Shown here one piece after another: positions 61,501 to 64,000 of a stretch of 64,000 bases of DNA. The stretch covers positions 124,001 through 188,000 of the forward strand of contig NZ_SMFK01000002.1 of the NCBI RefSeq assembly GCF_004349355.1. The letters run 5' to 3'. This DNA is from Flavobacterium cellulosilyticum (GTDB taxonomy: Bacteria > Bacteroidota > Bacteroidia > Flavobacteriales > Flavobacteriaceae). Each line of letters begins with the position of its first letter. Positions within the stretch are counted from its first letter, which is position 1. A model generated the notes under the pieces. That model saw nothing but the letters and a program-made list of their open reading frames with translations. It made no database searches and was not told the DNA's origin. The position numbers and the translations under genes are program-made.

Positions 61501-62870
61501 AAATTCTTGATGAAGTTTACAAAACAGGTATACATTTTGAAGGCTATGAAGTTCTAATTCCGATGATGCGTAATGGTAAATTATCGGATGCTTATTTTAA
61601 TTTTGTATACCAACCCTACCTGGAAGCAGACGAATCTATTTCAGGAATAACCATTATTGCTTTAGAGGTTACTGATCATCATAATGTTAAAGTGGAATTG
61701 ATTGCTTCTAAATGTATTGCGGAGCATAAAACGCTGATGGCTGAAGAAGCATTAAAATTCAAGCAACAATTTTTATCAAATATGAGTCATGAAATTCGGA
61801 CACCAATGAATTCGATAGTTGGTTTTACGAATTTGATTTTAAAAACGGAATTAAACCAAAATCAAAAAGAATTTATTTATGCCATCAAAAAGTCTGGCGA
61901 ATCCCTAATTATTTTAATTAATGATATTCTTGATATAGCCAAAGTAGATGCTGGGAAAATGTCATTTCAAAATAATCCGTTTAGTCTGGAAGAATCTGTT
62001 TCGGATATTTTTAAATTGTTAGAACCAAAATGTCAAGAAAAAAATCTTGAATTCACCAAAGACTATGACGCTTCAATTCCTAAAACGCTACTTGGTGACG
62101 CGGTTCGTTTGCGACAAATAATTTTAAATTTAATTAGCAATGCAATAAAGTTTACTCATAAAGGGAAAGTATCCATAAATATTAGTATTGTAAATGAAGA
62201 TGCAAAAAAAATAACTATAGAATTTGCTGTAATTGATACCGGTATTGGTATAAATGAAAATAGATTGTGTCATATTTTTAATAATTTCGAGCAGGCTTCT
62301 GATGAAATTTCAAAAGAATATGGTGGTACCGGACTAGGACTCTCTATTGTAAAACAATTAGTTGAACATCAAGGAGGATCTGTTTTTGTAAAAAGTAAAT
62401 TAGGAAAAGGATCGGCCTTTAGTTTTTTAATGGATTTTGCTAAAACAGCTGACATAATTCCTCAAGAAACAGCTTTAATTTTGAACGCGGAAAATAATGG
62501 AAGAATAATTAAAGTTCTAGTTGCGGAAGATATCGCTTTAAATCAAATGTTGATAAAGTTAATTTTGGCCGATTTTGACTTTGAATGTGATATTGCCGAA
62601 AATGGTAAAATAGTGCTGGAAAAACTACAAGAAAAAGAATATGATATTATTTTAATGGATTTACAAATGCCTGTAATGAATGGTTTTGAAGCTACTGATT
62701 ATATCAGGAATATATTAAATCTTCAAATACCTATAATTGCACTTACAGCCGATGTTACTTCATTAGACATTAAAAAGTCTAAAAAAACAGGTATGAATGA
62801 TTATATCTCTAAACCTATAGACGAAGACATTTTATATAGTAAAATAATGGAGCAAGTCCATAAAAATTAA
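58572..62870 (+). CDS. CheB-CheR-PAS-histidine kinase-receiver fusion
   Basis: A 1432-residue soluble protein. The CheB domain (about 38-225) has AIGASAGGLEAI, YVQHLSPDHKSML and SGSAHDGTVGL, so all three catalytic residues are present. The CheR domain (about 235-505) has RRILRRMLI, VAACATGEEVYSIAMLLLE and CRNMLIYLDIPAQ. A coiled coil (about 680-770) with NEELQSANEEIVSSNEELQ links to two PAS domains (about 775-895 and 915-1040). Then HisKA with FLSNMSHEIRTPMNSIVGF (His about 1071), HATPase, and a receiver (ILMDLQMPVMNGFE, Asp about 1362). No HPt and no transmembrane helix. It combines in one chain what the 50713/51301/52699 genes encode separately. It stands alone on the plus strand. Confidence 0.95.
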   Translation: MKSNSSIENTTLLNQLPIDEEDATLLPQKNNSSEIKNSFTVVAIGASAGGLEAITQLLQNLSPTTGMAFIYVQHLSPDHKSMLSSILSKTTQMQVQDIDDMEKLIPNNVYVIPYDKGIEVTDGHIKLIPRGGKGSAISIDTLFSSLAETHKEDVIGIILSGSAHDGTVGLRDIKLAGGVTFAQDDSAKFSSMPNSAIAEGIVDYIMSPKEIGIELSRISLNPSEIREKIKKTFPFDFDNNNPDLKRIVQYLHKKKDVDFSHYKMNTINRRILRRMLINKLQTLKQYAELLNKDANEADLLYQDLLINVTSFFRDIDAFLLLKSTVLPKLLKSKESGETLRIWVAACATGEEVYSIAMLLLEIKEEEKLDVPFQIFASDLSTEAISIARVGEYSTSQVSSISPERMQRFFTKSKSKYRISKSLRDVCVFAHHNILRDPPFSRIDFISCRNMLIYLDIPAQKKVMCTFHYALNDSGCLMLGKSETIGASAQLFTAIDKKYKFYSRKNNTALRSIPNLSSRNSYITMTDKNSNPNLPPFKKTPLSTKGNLGQAFDAVLLEQHVPASVIINHDLDILQFRGNTALYLQHSSGKASFNILKMVHLEITFELRNAIHHAIKTKQPVRKMGIEMNRDSKDNSIQIVNIEVIPLTLEGEEPLLIVIFTGQQEIVSDEDPKKARQKSSIAKDRRIKKLEEELSCARADMGSITHDQEAANEELQSANEEIVSSNEELQSLNEELETSKEEIESTNEELTTSNLELQARIQQVEELNNYNEAILSTVHEPVLVLDKDFKIKSANKSFYKTFKVTEAESIGKSLFKLGNNQWNIHVLRELLEEIVPKNNSFFDFEVEHVFPSIGPKTMLLNAHRIVQPSLNEELIVLTIVDITEVRLLAIELQIKEKKDLEKQLEVEKKAHKLIEDSNKRYNMMLMQSPFAFAILKGKDMKIKLANDSIKEIWGKGNAVEGKPLLEVLPELIDGKIPKILDEVYKTGIHFEGYEVLIPMMRNGKLSDAYFNFVYQPYLEADESISGITIIALEVTDHHNVKVELIASKCIAEHKTLMAEEALKFKQQFLSNMSHEIRTPMNSIVGFTNLILKTELNQNQKEFIYAIKKSGESLIILINDILDIAKVDAGKMSFQNNPFSLEESVSDIFKLLEPKCQEKNLEFTKDYDASIPKTLLGDAVRLRQIILNLISNAIKFTHKGKVSINISIVNEDAKKITIEFAVIDTGIGINENRLCHIFNNFEQASDEISKEYGGTGLGLSIVKQLVEHQGGSVFVKSKLGKGSAFSFLMDFAKTADIIPQETALILNAENNGRIIKVLVAEDIALNQMLIKLILADFDFECDIAENGKIVLEKLQEKEYDIILMDLQMPVMNGFEATDYIRNILNLQIPIIALTADVTSLDIKKSKKTGMNDYISKPIDEDILYSKIMEQVHKN

Positions 62871-62969
62871 CTCAGCCAGTTGCAATATCAGGGGCATTGT
62901 TAATTTGTTTACACTTTTGGGTGAGGTCAATAGGCTAGAATTGGCTTTGAAAATTATAGAATTTAGAAT

Positions 62970-63296
62970 CTATGAATTCTTCCAATATTGTGGTTTGGTA
63001 TCCTCAGTTCTTTGAAACCAGTAGTCTGGAGTTACTTTATGCCCGTCTAATGTTTGCATTTTTCGCTGGAATATCCAAATCGTAGGATTAAAAACCATAT
63101 CGGTAACGGCTACTGTATACAATTGAGGATCTTCTTCGTCTTTTTTCTTTTCTTCTTCGAGAACTACTTCAAAACCGTTATGTTCTAAGAGTTGTTTCAA
63201 AAAATCTCTACGGTGTTCGTCAACACCTTTTTCGACAAAAGTGACTCTTGTTTCTCCTATGCTTCCAAATGAATGTTTTCCGTCTAATGATGCCAT
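62970..63296 (-). CDS. Hypothetical cytoplasmic protein next to nuoN
   Basis: A 108-residue protein with no signal peptide. SFGSIGETRVTFVEKGVDEH and RRDFLKQLLEHNGFEVVLEE read as an alpha/beta fold, and the end TPDYWFQRTEDTKPQYWKN is aromatic. I do not recognise a family; it seems conserved in flavobacteria, from memory. It starts 3 nt past the nuoN stop, so it is probably cotranscribed with the Nuo operon. Function unknown. Confidence 0.65.
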   Translation of the reverse strand: MASLDGKHSFGSIGETRVTFVEKGVDEHRRDFLKQLLEHNGFEVVLEEEKKKDEEDPQLYTVAVTDMVFNPTIWIFQRKMQTLDGHKVTPDYWFQRTEDTKPQYWKNS

Positions 63297-63299
63297 AAC

Positions 63300-64000
63300 T
63301 TATTTATTAAAAATGATGCTTATATCAAAAATGTAATCGTACAATGGGCTGTATAATCCAAGTGCCAATATACCTAAAACAGTGGCGATTAATCCCAAAC
63401 GCATGTAGATTTTGCTCTTAAAAAAAGGAATTGGATGGTTGCTTTTACGGATGAACATGGCTCGTACGATCAATAAATAATAGTAAAGTGAAATGGTTAC
63501 ATTGACTACAGATAAAAAGACAAGAAAATAATAGCCTTTGCTTGCTGCGGCTGTAAATAAGAAAAACTTACCAAAAAATCCTGCTACAGGCGGTATTCCT
63601 GCCAATGAGAACAAAGCCAACATCATAATCAAACTCAAATTGGGGTTTGTTCTATACAATCCGTTATAATCGTCCCTTTTTTCTTTCCCTGTTTCTAACG
63701 AAATGGCTTGTACCACACCAAAAGCAGCCAAGTTGGAAAAGATATAAACCAATACAAAATAAACTACAGTGGCAGTTCCTAATTGGGTTCCGGTAATTAA
63801 ACCGAGAAGTATAAAACCAGCTTGGGCAATTGATGAAAAAGCCAAGAATCGTTTCATATTGTGTTGTCTAATGGCAAATAAATTACCAATAAACATCGTA
63901 GCAACTGCAATGCCATAAATGATGTGTTCCCAAATATGTAGTAATGGTTTTAGAACGGTAAACATCAAAATCATCAAAATAAATACGGCGGAACCTTTAG
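63300..64000 (-). CDS. nuoN: NADH-quinone oxidoreductase subunit N (5' partial)
   Basis: C-terminal part of the antiporter-like NuoN subunit; the frame is open through the window edge (a KGSAVFILMILMF strand enters from base 64000). It has RQHNMKRFLAFSSIAQAGFI, in which the lysine after MKR is typical, LVYIFSNLAAFGVVQAI, LSLAGIPPVAGFFGKFFLF and a last set of helices ending IFDISIIFNK. NuoN carries protons across the inner membrane in complex I. The TTG or ATG codons near 63974-63977 are internal. Confidence 0.92.
   Translation of the reverse strand, partial: KGSAVFILMILMFTVLKPLLHIWEHIIYGIAVATMFIGNLFAIRQHNMKRFLAFSSIAQAGFILLGLITGTQLGTATVVYFVLVYIFSNLAAFGVVQAISLETGKEKRDDYNGLYRTNPNLSLIMMLALFSLAGIPPVAGFFGKFFLFTAAASKGYYFLVFLSVVNVTISLYYYLLIVRAMFIRKSNHPIPFFKSKIYMRLGLIATVLGILALGLYSPLYDYIFDISIIFNK

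Overview
The window looks like chromosomal DNA of a Flavobacterium-type bacterium (Bacteroidota, Flavobacteriia). It is AT-rich. It carries a type IX secretion (T9SS) C-terminal sorting domain, DUF3494 ice-binding lipoproteins, the flavobacterial gene neighbourhood udk / FtsB-DivIC-like / methylmalonyl-CoA mutase, an MlaE-F-D lipid transport operon and long CHASE3/PAS hybrid histidine kinases. Two ice-binding genes suggest a cold or freezing habitat; that is an inference.

Layout. (1) 2-15823, plus strand: a surface-glycan locus. Four overlapping genes (LegG/NeuC-like epimerase, SDR, PtmE-like CBS-nucleotidyltransferase, LegB-like dehydratase) look like the GDP-GlcNAc branch of legionaminic-acid synthesis. 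They are followed by GT2, GT4 and unassigned GT-B-like glycosyltransferases, two methyltransferases, a GT-C membrane glycosyltransferase and a Wzy/ligase-type membrane protein. (2) 16025-25632, minus strand: central metabolism (2,4-dienoyl-CoA reductase-like SDR, methionine aminotransferase-like enzyme, both methylmalonyl-CoA mutase subunits, FtsB-like protein, uridine kinase), with a broken toxin-antitoxin pair and a T9SS cargo protein between them. (3) 25879-44500, minus strand: envelope and stress genes (OmpA, two DUF3494 proteins, DUF4382 lipoprotein, CsbD, YtxH, small membrane proteins, MlaEFD, a GT4 fusion). (4) 44509-56939, minus strand: a signalling block with two hybrid kinases carrying HPt domains, one CHASE3-GAF kinase with three receivers, stand-alone CheB, CheR and a receiver protein, and an AraC-type regulator. 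(5) 57246-64000: a lipoprotein, tRNA-Pro(UGG), a giant CheB-CheR-PAS-kinase-receiver fusion on the plus strand, and the 3' end of nuoN.

The most striking non-coding signal is a promoter architecture repeated eleven times between 26.8 and 57.0 kb, always directing minus-strand transcription. A 39-bp element (TGTGAAT..TATAACTT, 7 nt, AAGTTAT.TAAYA, read on the minus strand) is followed after 22 nt (21 nt twice) by a CCTTTG-like box. This places a dyad at about -40 to -73 of a degenerate flavobacterial -7 element. It precedes the stress, envelope and ice-binding genes and the araC-kinase-receiver operon, so it appears to define a regulon whose regulator may be encoded in the window. I know of no description of it.

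Other items of note are a duplicated approx. 75-nt structured element flanking a small gene in that regulon, a 35-codon ORF placed exactly under one copy of the promoter, a decayed second copy of the receiver gene showing that the kinase-receiver cassette was duplicated, and a 21-residue coiled-coil repeat shared by three signalling proteins.
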